Shown in pieces: positions 18,664 to 27,862 of a stretch of 64,000 nt of DNA. The notes below the pieces were generated by a model that saw only the letters and a program-made list of their open reading frames with translations, searched no databases and had not been told where the DNA came from. Made by a program: the position numbers and the translations under genes. Source of the DNA: Roseateles toxinivorans (lineage in GTDB: Bacteria > Pseudomonadota > Gammaproteobacteria > Burkholderiales > Burkholderiaceae_C); the NCBI RefSeq assembly GCF_004362525.1, contig NZ_SNXS01000005.1, forward strand, positions 372,001-436,000, in the 5' to 3' direction. How positions within the stretch are numbered: the stretch's first letter is position 1; every line of letters begins with the position of its first letter.

Positions 18664-18828
18664 ATGAGTGGCTGAAATCAAACTGAACCAAGAAGAAGTA
18701 ACCAAAGAGAAAAGGTTGAAATCCTGGGTCGATCACACGTCCGGCGAATGTCCAAGGTAAACACCGGCCGTCACTGCACCGCAGCGCAATAGCCATGCAA
18801 ATCCCTCAGCAGTCGAAACTCATGTATC

Positions 18829-20079
18829 TCACTTGTCCAAGAGTGAGTACAACTTCTGCGCCCCAAGGCGCGCTCGCTGGCGCCAACTCGACAATGATTT
18901 GGCGTAGTGATCCAACAGCTTTGCCTCATCGCTCAACAAGGTTTGATACGCGGCCCACAGAGTCTCGAAACTTAATTTTGGTGTTTCAAGAACGTAATTC
19001 TCGTGGCCAAACAGATCTCGATTGATACCCTTCGCCTTGACGCTGTACGCAATCGAGATGGTCGGAACGCCAGTAGAAAATGCCGCAACAGTCGCATGCG
19101 TACGGCCGGCGATCAGGAAGCGGCATTGAGAAATAACATGCTTCAGCTGTGCCGCATTGAAGCCAGAAGGCACGGAGCTGAGGCGGGCTTGGGCACCGCC
19201 CAGCGCATCGAGCAAGCGCGCATTGAAGTCTTCGTCGTTGTTCCATTTGGCACCGCTCAATGACGCGACGTGTGGGACAAGCAGCACCGACAAGTTGGTT
19301 TCGGCCAGGATTTTTCTTACGAATTCTGCTGCCGCGCCTACCGCACCGTCAGGATTGCCGCTCTGGCGGCGCATATCATCAATCAGCGCGCCGATATTCA
19401 AACCCAGCACGCCATCGCCCGGGGCCTTGGGCCACCAGGCCGACGTATCAACTGCTTCCGGTGTCATTGCAAATGCCGAATCGATGACGGGCACCACGTT
19501 GTCATTGACCCCGATGCCTTTCAGGTACTCGACACTTCGGCTTTCCCGGACCGTCACCAGCGTCAACTTCCGAAGGTGCTCGGCCATGCGCCGTTCGGCA
19601 ATGGGCTGCTTGCTGAAGGGGCCGACCGACGCCCCCCAGAGCACGGCCGGCTTGCCCATGCTCATGGCCGCCTCGGCCACACCGACAAAGTAGTACAGGG
19701 AAGCCAAGCCATAGTCCAGCGAGTAGTTGTCGCCACCTATGGACAGGAGAATGTCCGAGCGCTTCAGATCTTCCAGCAGTTCGGGCTGCAGGCTGGGCTT
19801 GGGGCGTGCCAGGGCATGCAGCCACGGCCAGCGCTGGCTCGCGCCGGCCCATTTGCTGTACATCTTCGTCATCGGGTAAGCCTTGACGAAGCTCACCCCG
19901 GACGCAGCGCTGTCGGGCCACTGGGCCTGATCGCGCACCGGGTCCAGCGAAGGCACCAGTACCTTGATCGGCCCCAGCACCTCGGTCAGCACCGTCACGG
20001 TAGAGCGGACCAGCGCCTCGCAGCCCCGGTTGCCGAAGTTGTTCTGCCCGGTGAGATAGATTGTTTTCGTCTTGGTCAT
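18829..20079 (-). CDS. Polysaccharide pyruvyl transferase family protein
   Basis: 416 aa. Family features are the N-terminal TGQNNFGNRGCEALV, the SDILLSIGGDNYSLDYG segment, VLWGASVGPF, VTVRESRSVEYLKG and the C-terminal CRFLIAGRTHATVAAFSTGVPTIS (split motif with the H of GRTH). Members transfer pyruvate from phosphoenolpyruvate to form acidic ketals on EPS sugars. It is the last gene of the long minus-strand run, 7 nt after the nitroreductase-like gene. Base composition in its 3' half is lower in GC than the upstream eps genes. Confidence 0.92.
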   Translation of the reverse strand: MTKTKTIYLTGQNNFGNRGCEALVRSTVTVLTEVLGPIKVLVPSLDPVRDQAQWPDSAASGVSFVKAYPMTKMYSKWAGASQRWPWLHALARPKPSLQPELLEDLKRSDILLSIGGDNYSLDYGLASLYYFVGVAEAAMSMGKPAVLWGASVGPFSKQPIAERRMAEHLRKLTLVTVRESRSVEYLKGIGVNDNVVPVIDSAFAMTPEAVDTSAWWPKAPGDGVLGLNIGALIDDMRRQSGNPDGAVGAAAEFVRKILAETNLSVLLVPHVASLSGAKWNNDEDFNARLLDALGGAQARLSSVPSGFNAAQLKHVISQCRFLIAGRTHATVAAFSTGVPTISIAYSVKAKGINRDLFGHENYVLETPKLSFETLWAAYQTLLSDEAKLLDHYAKSLSSWRQRARLGAQKLYSLLDK

Positions 20080-20086
20080 GTCAGGC

Positions 20087-21148
20087 TCACAAATAGTGCA
20101 GGACTTCGGTCAGCGGGCGGCGCGGGCTGTTGGCCACACGGAACTCTTCGGGCAGATGACCCAGGGCCAGCATCATGATCACGGCATGGTCCGTCGGTAT
20201 GCCCGAGGCGGACTTCAAGGCCCGGTCGGCCTGGGGCTCCACGCTCCAGTTCAGGCAGCAAGTGCCCAGGCCCAGCGAGTGCAGTGCATAGATCAGCGAC
20301 ATCGCGAACAGCCCCCCATCGATCCAGGCCTGGTAGCGCTCGCCGGCCGACAGGAAGGTGTCCTGGCGCGAGGTGATGATCATCAGCGCGCCCGCCTGGT
20401 CACCAAAGCCGCGATTGCCGTTCTGCAAGGCCATCAGCTCGGCCATGCGGGCCCTGTCGGTGACCACAAACACGGTGCCAGACTCACGGTTGCAGACCGA
20501 CGGTGTTTTTTGTGCCATGCGCACCGCCTGCTCGATCAGCTCGGCCTGCACCGGCTCCGGGGCGAACTGGCGCACGCTGTAGCGCTGGGCGAAGAAGGCG
20601 CTCAGGTCATGCTTGGCCGCGGCGTGGATGTCATCGCGTCTGACCAGCCGCGTGCCGGCCTCAACCGGCGCTGCACGCCAGCAGTTGCCGGCCTGCAGCG
20701 CCTGGCGCATCGCCTCGAGCCGGGGCAGCAGCCAGGCCAGATCGACGCCATGGCCCCGGTTGAAGGCCACATACTCGTCCAGCGCCTGCACCACCCGCAC
20801 CAGCGTCGTGCTGGGGCCGTGCAGCTGCAGAAACTTCTCGCCGTCGCGCAACAGGGTGTCGACCGCATCGCGGCCGAAGCCGGGCCGCGGCTCGCGCAGG
20901 GCCAGGCCCTTCTCGATGCGGTGGTAGGCCTTGATCAGGCCGGCCTCGAGGCTGGACCGGTGCTGATACTGCCGCAGCAGCCCGGAGCCGGTCAGGTAGT
21001 TGCTCAGGTCATAGCGAATGCCGGCGCGCAGGGCGCGGCTGTCACGCCACTGGTAGTAGCGCTGCAGCAGCATGTCCTTGCTCTGCGCGGGCAGCAGCCC
21101 GATGGCGGCCTTCGCCGCCCGTCTCAAAACCGTCTTCATAGCGCTCAT
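20087..21148 (-). CDS. Nitroreductase-family protein in EPS operon
   Basis: 353 aa. Residues ~1-170 are an N-terminal extension without a recognised motif (LLRQYQHRSSLEAGLIKAYH, then RIEKGLALREPRPGFGRDAV). The C-terminal ~180 residues are a flavin nitroreductase fold: RYSVRQFAPEPVQAELIEQA, TPSVCNRESGTVFVV, and SLIYALHSLGLGTCCLNW. Such proteins occur in EPS/capsule loci, where their substrate is not established. It overlaps wzx by 4 nt (ATGA), so it is co-translated with the export genes. FMN binding is an inference from the fold. Confidence 0.87.
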   Translation of the reverse strand: MSAMKTVLRRAAKAAIGLLPAQSKDMLLQRYYQWRDSRALRAGIRYDLSNYLTGSGLLRQYQHRSSLEAGLIKAYHRIEKGLALREPRPGFGRDAVDTLLRDGEKFLQLHGPSTTLVRVVQALDEYVAFNRGHGVDLAWLLPRLEAMRQALQAGNCWRAAPVEAGTRLVRRDDIHAAAKHDLSAFFAQRYSVRQFAPEPVQAELIEQAVRMAQKTPSVCNRESGTVFVVTDRARMAELMALQNGNRGFGDQAGALMIITSRQDTFLSAGERYQAWIDGGLFAMSLIYALHSLGLGTCCLNWSVEPQADRALKSASGIPTDHAVIMMLALGHLPEEFRVANSPRRPLTEVLHYL

Positions 21149-22692
21149 GATTTGTTGTTTCCGCCCTTGAGCAACTGCCGCACCAGCAGCACTTCGCCCT
21201 CGCGCTGCGGCCTGAGTATCCACACCAGCGCCGCAAAGCCCAGGCCGAGTGCCGCCAGCGCAGCCAAAATTGTGCCGGGGGCCCCGGGGCCGCCGAGGCC
21301 GCTGCTCTTGCACCACCAGCCCAGGCCGGCGCCGCCGATTGCCGCAGCGGCTATCTTCGCCCAACCGAGCAGGTCCAGGTGCAGGCGATGGCCCTGGCCG
21401 GCCAGGGTGTACCAGGCCACGCTGATCCAAATCAGCTCGGTCACCAGCATGGCCAGCGCCGCGCCCATGATGCCCATCTGCCAGACCAGCAGCACCAGCA
21501 CCGGCAAGGCCAGACAGGCGGCAAAGGTGGCGCGCAGGCTGGCGCGGGCGCTTTCCAGCGTCAGCGCCACCATGGTCAGCAGCAGGTGCAGCGACTGGAG
21601 CACCAGGCCCAGCATCATCACGCTCAGCAGCGCACCGAGCTTCGGGTAGTGGCCGTTTGACAGCCAGGCCCCCAACTCATCACCGGCCACCAAAAAGGCC
21701 GCAGCCAGTGGCAGCAGCCCGAGCAGATTGACTTTCAGCACCAGGTTGACGACCAGCGCCACCTCCCCGAGGTCGCGGTTCTTCACATAGCGCGCCACCA
21801 TGATGGGCCGCACCCACCCTGCCAGCAGATGGGCCGGGAGGTAGTTGCGCACGATGTCGGCGATCGACTGGGCCACGCCAAAGCTGGCCGCCTGGGCGGC
21901 GCCCAGCAGGCGCATGACCAGCATCTTGGTGATATTGATGCCATAGGCCTGACCGGCCAGTTGCACGACGTAGAAGCGCCGGGCCACGGCGTCCATGTCC
22001 GGGGCTTCAAAGTCGGCCACGGCCCCCTCGGCCGACGGCGCACGCCTGGCCCATCGCATGACCAGCAGCTCGGCAGTCAGCCAGGATGCCAGCGTGACCA
22101 GAGCCTCGGCCCAGACCATCAGCTCCAGCGTTAGACCGGAGGGCTGGTGCGCCCCGTACCAGACCACCAGCAGCCGCACGACATTGCGCAGCGCCGCAAG
22201 TGTTTGGGAATAGCCCTGCAGCAGACAGGCGCCCATCACCTCCTCCAGGAAGCAGTAACCCGACCATCCCAGCAGCAGCAGGCCCACCGGCAGCATCCAG
22301 CTGCGGCCCAGCCCCAGCCCGGTGGCCGACATGGCGGGCTCCCAGGCCAGCAGCAGCAGGGCCAGTGCCGCCAGCGACAGATAGACACGGCGGCGCAGTT
22401 GTCGGCGCAGAAAAGAGGTGAAGTCCTGCGCCACCGCCTTCAACCGGTATTCGGCCACATAGCGTTGCGCCACCGTGGACAGACCCAGGCCGGTGACCAG
22501 ATAGAACAGCTCGGCCCCGGCCAGCAGCGTGATGTAAACGCCATAGCTTTGCGGTGCCAGCAGGCGGACCGACAGCGCCAGAAAGGCCAGGCCCAGGACG
22601 GCAGAGACGATCTTGCCCAGGGCAAACTGCAGCAGCCCGCGGCGGGCCGCCGACGCGGAGTAGTAATTCTTCCGCGCTGGCGGCGCACTCAT
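21145..22692 (-). CDS. Wzx-like lipopolysaccharide/EPS flippase (MOP superfamily)
   Basis: 515 aa with about 12-14 hydrophobic segments over the whole length. The N-terminal pattern LLQFALGKIVSAVLGLAFLALSVRLL with YGVYITLLAG is typical of polysaccharide flippases (PST family). It would move the lipid-linked repeat unit across the inner membrane. ATG 22692 was chosen because it overlaps the GT2 stop (ATGA); the longer open frame upstream reads through GT2 and is not real. Coupling to both neighbours supports membership of the eps operon. Confidence 0.9.
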   Translation of the reverse strand: MSAPPARKNYYSASAARRGLLQFALGKIVSAVLGLAFLALSVRLLAPQSYGVYITLLAGAELFYLVTGLGLSTVAQRYVAEYRLKAVAQDFTSFLRRQLRRRVYLSLAALALLLLAWEPAMSATGLGLGRSWMLPVGLLLLGWSGYCFLEEVMGACLLQGYSQTLAALRNVVRLLVVWYGAHQPSGLTLELMVWAEALVTLASWLTAELLVMRWARRAPSAEGAVADFEAPDMDAVARRFYVVQLAGQAYGINITKMLVMRLLGAAQAASFGVAQSIADIVRNYLPAHLLAGWVRPIMVARYVKNRDLGEVALVVNLVLKVNLLGLLPLAAAFLVAGDELGAWLSNGHYPKLGALLSVMMLGLVLQSLHLLLTMVALTLESARASLRATFAACLALPVLVLLVWQMGIMGAALAMLVTELIWISVAWYTLAGQGHRLHLDLLGWAKIAAAAIGGAGLGWWCKSSGLGGPGAPGTILAALAALGLGFAALVWILRPQREGEVLLVRQLLKGGNNKS

Positions 22693-23759
22693 GGACTGTT
22701 GCCTTTGCCGCTCAACTCGACACCCGCTATCGGCTCGGCTGGAGATCGCCCGGACAGCGTCAGACCAATCACTATGCTCAGAGCCCAGTAGTGCCACATG
22801 AAAATAGACAGCGCACCGCGACGCAAACCGCGCTTGACGACCATGACGCCCAGAACACCAAGCACCGAGGCGGCACCCCATGCCTGCAGTGGCAAGCCTG
22901 TGGACTGCCAAAAACTCCACATTGCGCTGCACAGGCCCAAAAACCACCAGGCCATCATGCCCACCGGATGGGCTAGCAATCGAATGCAGTCGAAGAACCA
23001 GGCGTGGCCGACGGCCTGACGCAGCAGCACCCCCGATGAGAAGGCTCGGCCACTGCGCCACACCGAGCGCAGTACCTGCACGGTGCTCAAGTGATGACCG
23101 TCATGGGTGACAGCCGGCATTGGGATGCGTCGCAGATGCCAACCGGCGGCACGCACGCGCATGCCAAGGTCGGCCTCCTCCCAACCTTTCAGGTTGCGGT
23201 TGGCAGCATAGCCGCCGGCCTGCACGATGGCCTCACGCCGGTACACGCCGCCGCCATTGAGCCAGAGTTCGTCCTTCGCGATTGACGAGACGGCAGACTC
23301 GACACGGTGCGCGTCGAAGGCATTCCTGACATAGGCGTCGGTCAGCAAGCCGGCCACGCCACCCAGGGTCGGGTCTTGCTCCAGCGCCCGCAGCGCGGCA
23401 GCCAGAAAGCCCGGCTGCACCACCATGTCGCCGTCCAGAAAGAAGATCACCGAGCCACGTGAATACTGGTAGCCGAGCTGAACGCCCGGGCCACAGCCGC
23501 GGTCCTGCAGCCGCGAGAACTGAACGACCCTGACCGGATAGCCCAATGCAATCTCCACCGTCTTGTCGGTCGAGATCGAGTCGCTAAGCACGATCTCCCA
23601 GCTGACACCCAGGCCTTCGACTTCGGCCAGTGCAGATTCCAGGCATCGCCTGATCTTGGCTTCCTCGTTCAGAGCCTTGATCACGATAGACAGCATCGGA
23701 GATGCCTTCGCGTCACCCGCCTGGCCGGGCGGGCGCGAATTCAAAGGCGCGCTGCTCAT
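22689..23759 (-). CDS. Glycosyltransferase family 2, membrane-anchored
   Basis: 356 aa. The GT-A N-terminal part shows LSIVIKALNEEAKIRRCLES, VLSDSISTDKTVEIA and the donor-metal motif FFLDGDMVV, then LNGGGVYRREAI and WEEADLGMR. Two or three hydrophobic segments follow (PVGMMAWWFLGLCSAMW, AASVLGVLGVMVVK, YWALSIVIGLTL), anchoring it to the inner membrane. It adds a sugar to the EPS repeat. Both ends overlap neighbours by 4 nt. Confidence 0.93.
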   Translation of the reverse strand: MSSAPLNSRPPGQAGDAKASPMLSIVIKALNEEAKIRRCLESALAEVEGLGVSWEIVLSDSISTDKTVEIALGYPVRVVQFSRLQDRGCGPGVQLGYQYSRGSVIFFLDGDMVVQPGFLAAALRALEQDPTLGGVAGLLTDAYVRNAFDAHRVESAVSSIAKDELWLNGGGVYRREAIVQAGGYAANRNLKGWEEADLGMRVRAAGWHLRRIPMPAVTHDGHHLSTVQVLRSVWRSGRAFSSGVLLRQAVGHAWFFDCIRLLAHPVGMMAWWFLGLCSAMWSFWQSTGLPLQAWGAASVLGVLGVMVVKRGLRRGALSIFMWHYWALSIVIGLTLSGRSPAEPIAGVELSGKGNSP

Positions 23760-25309
23760 GCCGGAAGGGTCTGAGGCGCGGCCGTCTGCGTAGGCTTCAG
23801 TGCGTGCCTGGGGGAAAACTGCCCATTGAGCATCGCGAGATAACCAAGGCTGAGCATCAGCATCAACTGCAACTGGTGTGACAGGATCACGTCCGTGTTG
23901 TACGGTATGCCAGCCGCAACAATTAACACCGCGATGGCCATCGATGCACTGAGAGTCTGCTGCTGAGCGGAAAGCCTTTCGTCACCGGAGAATCGGAACG
24001 CCCGGATGAACGCGAACAGCAGCATCGAACAGAAAGCCACGGTGCCGACCAGGCCCACTTCCCACAACATCACGGCCAGGGTCGAACGCCCAATATTGAA
24101 GGGCCATTTGCGCGCGGCGTCGCCCACCACCAGATCACCCACCCGGCTGGCACCAGCGCCATGGCCGATCAACAGCTTGTCGGGTTCATCGAGGCCGTGC
24201 TGCTGCCACCAGAAGCGTATGGCCGCCACACGGCCCATCTCGCGGGTGCGGTAGTTGACGAAGTCGCCCTCATTGGAGCGGCTGCCGACGATGCTGTCGA
24301 AATACTCACCCACCGTCTGGCGCTCGCCGTCGAGAGCAAACTGCGTCTTGTAGGCCACCAGCACCGAGAAGGACACGATGAAGGCCAGCAGAATGGCGAA
24401 GATGCCTTCGAGCGGTTTCTTGGTCAACTGACGAAAGTACAGGGCGACCAGGGCGACCGGCAGCAGCAGCACGGCGAACTTGATTTCGGCCAGGGCGATA
24501 GAGATGAAGCCGCTGAGGCCCAGCACCAGGGCCTGCCAACCGGGCAGCAGGCCGCGCCGCCAGCGGGCCACGACCAGGGCAATGCAGATGACGCAGAACA
24601 GGCCCATGGCGCCGCTGGAGCCGCCGCCCTCGGGGTTGCCGCCAAAGGCGCCCACCACCGCATCCCATTCGGCACCCACGCCACGGGCCGCGCGCGAAGG
24701 CACGACGATCAGGCGCTGGTAGAACACGATGGGCAGCTGGGCCAGCATCAGCCAGGGCAGCAGGTTCCAGACACGCTCGATATGGCGCGGCGCCAGCAGG
24801 CCGAAGCTGATGACCAGGAACAGCGACCAGAGGAACAGATACTCCTTGAAGCTGACAAGCAGCTGCAGCGGCTCGATACCATTGATGGCCGAGGTGGCCA
24901 GCAAGGTGGTGAAGTAGACGAAGAGCATGACCTTGACGCCGGCCGGCGAGGCCGGTGCAAACGAGGCCTGCTCCGGGTGGCCGAGGCGGCGCTGCATCAG
25001 GTCGAACGGGAAGCGCACCATCAAGAGCGCTCCCACCAGGAAGGGTAGCCACAGGGCCCGGTCGATGCGGGCGAAGTACTGCATCTGGCCGGTGAGCACG
25101 AACGAGACCAGCAGCAGGGCCGGCAGGAACAGGGTCAGCGGCAGAAAGAGGCCGAAGAAGCCCAGCACCAGGGCCGCGAGGATGATGGTGGCAGTCTGGC
25201 CCATGACAGCCGTGCCAAGGCCGCCGATCACCGCGAGCAGCACAAACACGAAGCCGACCGCGAGGGTCAAGCCGATGGAGCGCGACGAGGACGGGTAGTT
25301 GCGGCGCAT
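23756..25309 (-). CDS. O-antigen ligase/polymerase-like membrane protein (Wzy-type)
   Basis: 517 aa with about 10-12 hydrophobic helices and one large periplasmic-type loop (about residues 330-410, containing NYRTREMGR and LLIGHGAGASRVGD). This is the layout of Wzy/WaaL-family proteins. In this operon it most likely polymerises EPS repeat units in the periplasm. The start shares one base with the epsI stop (TGATG); the end overlaps GT2 by 4 nt. Family members diverge strongly, so polymerase rather than ligase is inferred from context. Confidence 0.85.
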   Translation of the reverse strand: MRRNYPSSSRSIGLTLAVGFVFVLLAVIGGLGTAVMGQTATIILAALVLGFFGLFLPLTLFLPALLLVSFVLTGQMQYFARIDRALWLPFLVGALLMVRFPFDLMQRRLGHPEQASFAPASPAGVKVMLFVYFTTLLATSAINGIEPLQLLVSFKEYLFLWSLFLVISFGLLAPRHIERVWNLLPWLMLAQLPIVFYQRLIVVPSRAARGVGAEWDAVVGAFGGNPEGGGSSGAMGLFCVICIALVVARWRRGLLPGWQALVLGLSGFISIALAEIKFAVLLLPVALVALYFRQLTKKPLEGIFAILLAFIVSFSVLVAYKTQFALDGERQTVGEYFDSIVGSRSNEGDFVNYRTREMGRVAAIRFWWQQHGLDEPDKLLIGHGAGASRVGDLVVGDAARKWPFNIGRSTLAVMLWEVGLVGTVAFCSMLLFAFIRAFRFSGDERLSAQQQTLSASMAIAVLIVAAGIPYNTDVILSHQLQLMLMLSLGYLAMLNGQFSPRHALKPTQTAAPQTLPA

Positions 25310-26031
25310 CAGTTCGAAGCGGGCTTGACCTTGGCGCCCAGGTAGTGAGTGGGCCCCAGGCCCGAGAGGCGCGCGAGCTGGCGCTTGTCGGCGGCAGCCA
25401 GGATGTCAGCCACGAACAGGTCCTGGGCGGCGAAGGCGGCCGGCGAATTGCGGTCTATGGACGAGACCCGGAACAGCAGGCCGTCGGGGATGCGGCCCTT
25501 GAGGCCATAGGCCATTTCAGCGAACTTCTTGGTCGAGCTGTTGGCCACGACCTTCTCGCCCACGGTCGTCCAGTAGGTCACCGGCTCGTAGCGCTGCCCG
25601 CCCAGTATGGTCTTCAGTCGGCGCACCGGGATCTCGCCCATGGGCGTCTTGAGCACGTCGGCGTCGTTGGAGTCCACCGTGAAGCCCTGTGCCGGGTAGC
25701 AGACCTCGGGGTAATGCACCTGCATTGCGTCGCGCTGATCCAGCCCGTAGGCAATGGAGAGCATGATGCGATAACCCTGCGGGTTGATGTAGGTGCGGCT
25801 CAGGGTCTGGTTGTAGAGCTTGTCCAGCGTGGCCTGCACTTGCGGATTGACAACCAGCGCAACACTGCGGTCGATCTTCCAGGTACCGAAGTTCTCGGGG
25901 AACACCTGCTCGAGGTCGAGCTTGACGAATTCGTCGGCCAGATAGATGGACGGTTTCATCACGGCGGCAAAAGACGCCGCCCCGACCATGGAGGCCAGCA
26001 TCAGCGCACCGAGCCAACGATTGCTCATCAT
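25309..26031 (-). CDS. epsI: EpsI, exosortase B-associated protein
   Basis: 240 aa. An N-terminal hydrophobic anchor (WLGALMLASMVGAASFAAVM) is followed by the EpsI domain with FPENFGTWKID, the conserved HYPEVCYPAQGF (Cys in a YPEVCY motif) and PVTYWTTVGEK. EpsI proteins are regularly next to, or fused with, exosortases and probably act with them at the outer face of the inner membrane. It overlaps xrtB by ATGA. The free-standing form fits the exosortase B group. Confidence 0.92.
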   Translation of the reverse strand: MMSNRWLGALMLASMVGAASFAAVMKPSIYLADEFVKLDLEQVFPENFGTWKIDRSVALVVNPQVQATLDKLYNQTLSRTYINPQGYRIMLSIAYGLDQRDAMQVHYPEVCYPAQGFTVDSNDADVLKTPMGEIPVRRLKTILGGQRYEPVTYWTTVGEKVVANSSTKKFAEMAYGLKGRIPDGLLFRVSSIDRNSPAAFAAQDLFVADILAAADKRQLARLSGLGPTHYLGAKVKPASN

Positions 26032-26951
26032 GATGCTGCCTTCGCCTTGCGGGTGCGGTCGGGGATGAAGATGTCGAGCACCTTGTCGGTCGCCAGCATC
26101 AACACGAGCGCGACCATGAACAACACCATGCCGGCCGCGCCATGGATAAAGCCCTGGCCGGCCTCGTCACCGAAGTGATAGGTAACCAGCACCAGAATCA
26201 TCACCCGGATGACATTCGCAACGAACGAGATCGGGATGATCAGGATGGCGAGGGTAAGGTTGCGAGCGATGGACGTGTAACCCATGATGTTCATATACAG
26301 CAGGCCCAGGGCCTCCAGCGTGAACATGGAATTCAGGCCGGCGCAGGCATCTGCCACCAAGAGTTGATACTGCCCCACCGTCAGCAGCACGCCGCTGCGA
26401 CCGACGGGGTAACCCGCATAGAAGAGTATCTGGCTGGCGACCGCAGAAACCAGGGATTTCAATGGTGTCGTCAGCGCGGCAACCAGGGCGCCCGGCAGCG
26501 GAATCATGAAGATCATGAAGAACAGAGGGAAGAATGCGACCCTGAGCGCTGCATAGCCCTTGAATATCAAGAGCATGGCCGATAGCACAAGTATCTGGGA
26601 GCCGACTTCGAGTATCCAGATACCCTGCGAGCGCCCGATCATATAGCTCAGCAAACCGAGCAGCAGGGCCGCCCCGCCGGCCAGGTAGGCGGGCTGGGCA
26701 ACAACGTCCGCCAGCTGATTGCGCCGCTGATGCAACAGCCAGATGCTCACCGCCAGAATGATGGGGCCATGGCCCTGCTCGTCCGTCGCCCAGATCGTGT
26801 GGGCCAGATCCCAGTAGGTGGGCCCGTACATCGAGACGAAGCCGATGACCAGGCACAGCAGCAGCGGGAGATCAGCGCCCGGAGCCACCCAGCGATCAGT
26901 CAACCCGCGAACAACTCCTCCGGATGAGCGATTGAGCACCGTTGTTCCCAT
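26028..26951 (-). CDS. xrtB: Exosortase B
   Basis: 307 aa polytopic membrane protein with about eight hydrophobic segments. The putative catalytic triad is visible: Cys203 in VADACAGLNSM, Arg249 in FVANVIRVM and His270 in GQGFIHGAAGM. Exosortases are transpeptidase-like enzymes that process PEP-CTERM C-terminal sorting signals; the B type co-occurs with EpsI and the EpsDEFG genes seen here. Four PEP-CTERM proteins in the window are possible clients. ATG 26951 shares one base with the epsG stop (TGATG). Confidence 0.94.
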   Translation of the reverse strand: MGTTVLNRSSGGVVRGLTDRWVAPGADLPLLLCLVIGFVSMYGPTYWDLAHTIWATDEQGHGPIILAVSIWLLHQRRNQLADVVAQPAYLAGGAALLLGLLSYMIGRSQGIWILEVGSQILVLSAMLLIFKGYAALRVAFFPLFFMIFMIPLPGALVAALTTPLKSLVSAVASQILFYAGYPVGRSGVLLTVGQYQLLVADACAGLNSMFTLEALGLLYMNIMGYTSIARNLTLAILIIPISFVANVIRVMILVLVTYHFGDEAGQGFIHGAAGMVLFMVALVLMLATDKVLDIFIPDRTRKAKAAS

Positions 26952-27862
26952 CAAAACTCATTCATGACGACGCCGGCAATCTTCGTCGGGCTGGCGGACA
27001 GGGATGTCACCAACTCCTGGAGCGCACCGATACGCGACGAGTCTTTTCTCGCCACGATCAGGGCAGCACCGCACTTGGCCGCGATGACGCCATAGTCGGA
27101 GCCATGCGATGCCGCCGGGGTATCGACGATCACGTGGTCGAATTTGGTGCTGAGCTCGCGCATCAGCAGGCCGAACGCAGGACGGGCCACCAGCTCCAGC
27201 GGGTTGGGCGGCGTGACGCCAACCGGCAGGACAAACAGGCTGGGCACGCCCTGCACCTGCTGGATGACCTGGGTTTCACCACGACCCAGCAAGATGCTGG
27301 ACAGGCCGGCCGCATTGTCAATCGAGAACACCTCATGCTGGCGCGGGCCGCGAAGGTCGGCGTCAACCAGCAGGGTGCGTCCGCCCAGCTGCGCCAGGGT
27401 GACGGCCAGATTTGCGGCGAAGTAGGTCTTGCCATCGCCCATGTCGGGGCTGACCACGGCCACCGGCGTGTGCGCCGTGCCATCGGAGAACAGGCGCATG
27501 ATGACCTGGCTGCGAATGGCCCGGAAGCCTTCGGCGCGGTCCGAGAACGGCTCGTTCAGGGCCACCAGCTCCGGGCTCAGGTTGCGGCGGTCTTCTGGCG
27601 CGTAGGGATAGTGGAACTGCTGCGACAGCGCAAACAGCACGTCGTCGGTGCTGATGAAACCAAGCGCCACGGCGGCCTCGCCGAAGCGGGTGCCCTTCTC
27701 GCGCTGATAGCTCAGGATCCGCTCAACCTGCTCCGCGGTAAGGCTCCGCGTGTCACGAATAATGTCGCCAATGGAGCGGTCATGGACTGCGCCCGTTGCT
27801 GCACTAGCTGTAGCTGAAGCCATCGTCGGTTCACCCCTGGTTGAATCACTGAATTTCGCCAT
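26951..27862 (-). CDS. epsG: EpsG, chain-length-associated tyrosine-kinase-like ATPase
   Basis: 303 aa. Residues ~28-95 look like a type II secretion GspE N-terminal-type domain (RSIGDIIRDTRSLTAEQVER, then FGEAAVALGFISTDDVLFAL). A MinD/BY-kinase domain follows with Walker A SPDMGDGKTYF (Lys145), LLVDADLRGPRQH and HVIVDTPAA. The protein ends VVMNEF, with no C-terminal tyrosine cluster, unlike classical BY kinases. It works with EpsF in chain-length control. ATG 27862 shares one base with the epsF stop; a GTG one codon earlier is possible. Confidence 0.92.
   Translation of the reverse strand: MAKFSDSTRGEPTMASATASAATGAVHDRSIGDIIRDTRSLTAEQVERILSYQREKGTRFGEAAVALGFISTDDVLFALSQQFHYPYAPEDRRNLSPELVALNEPFSDRAEGFRAIRSQVIMRLFSDGTAHTPVAVVSPDMGDGKTYFAANLAVTLAQLGGRTLLVDADLRGPRQHEVFSIDNAAGLSSILLGRGETQVIQQVQGVPSLFVLPVGVTPPNPLELVARPAFGLLMRELSTKFDHVIVDTPAASHGSDYGVIAAKCGAALIVARKDSSRIGALQELVTSLSASPTKIAGVVMNEF

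Noticed and set aside
22693-23061. N-terminal extension of the flippase frame up to 23061
   Set aside because: It reads over the GT2 gene in another frame; the ATGA overlap and start of hydrophobic pattern support 22692.
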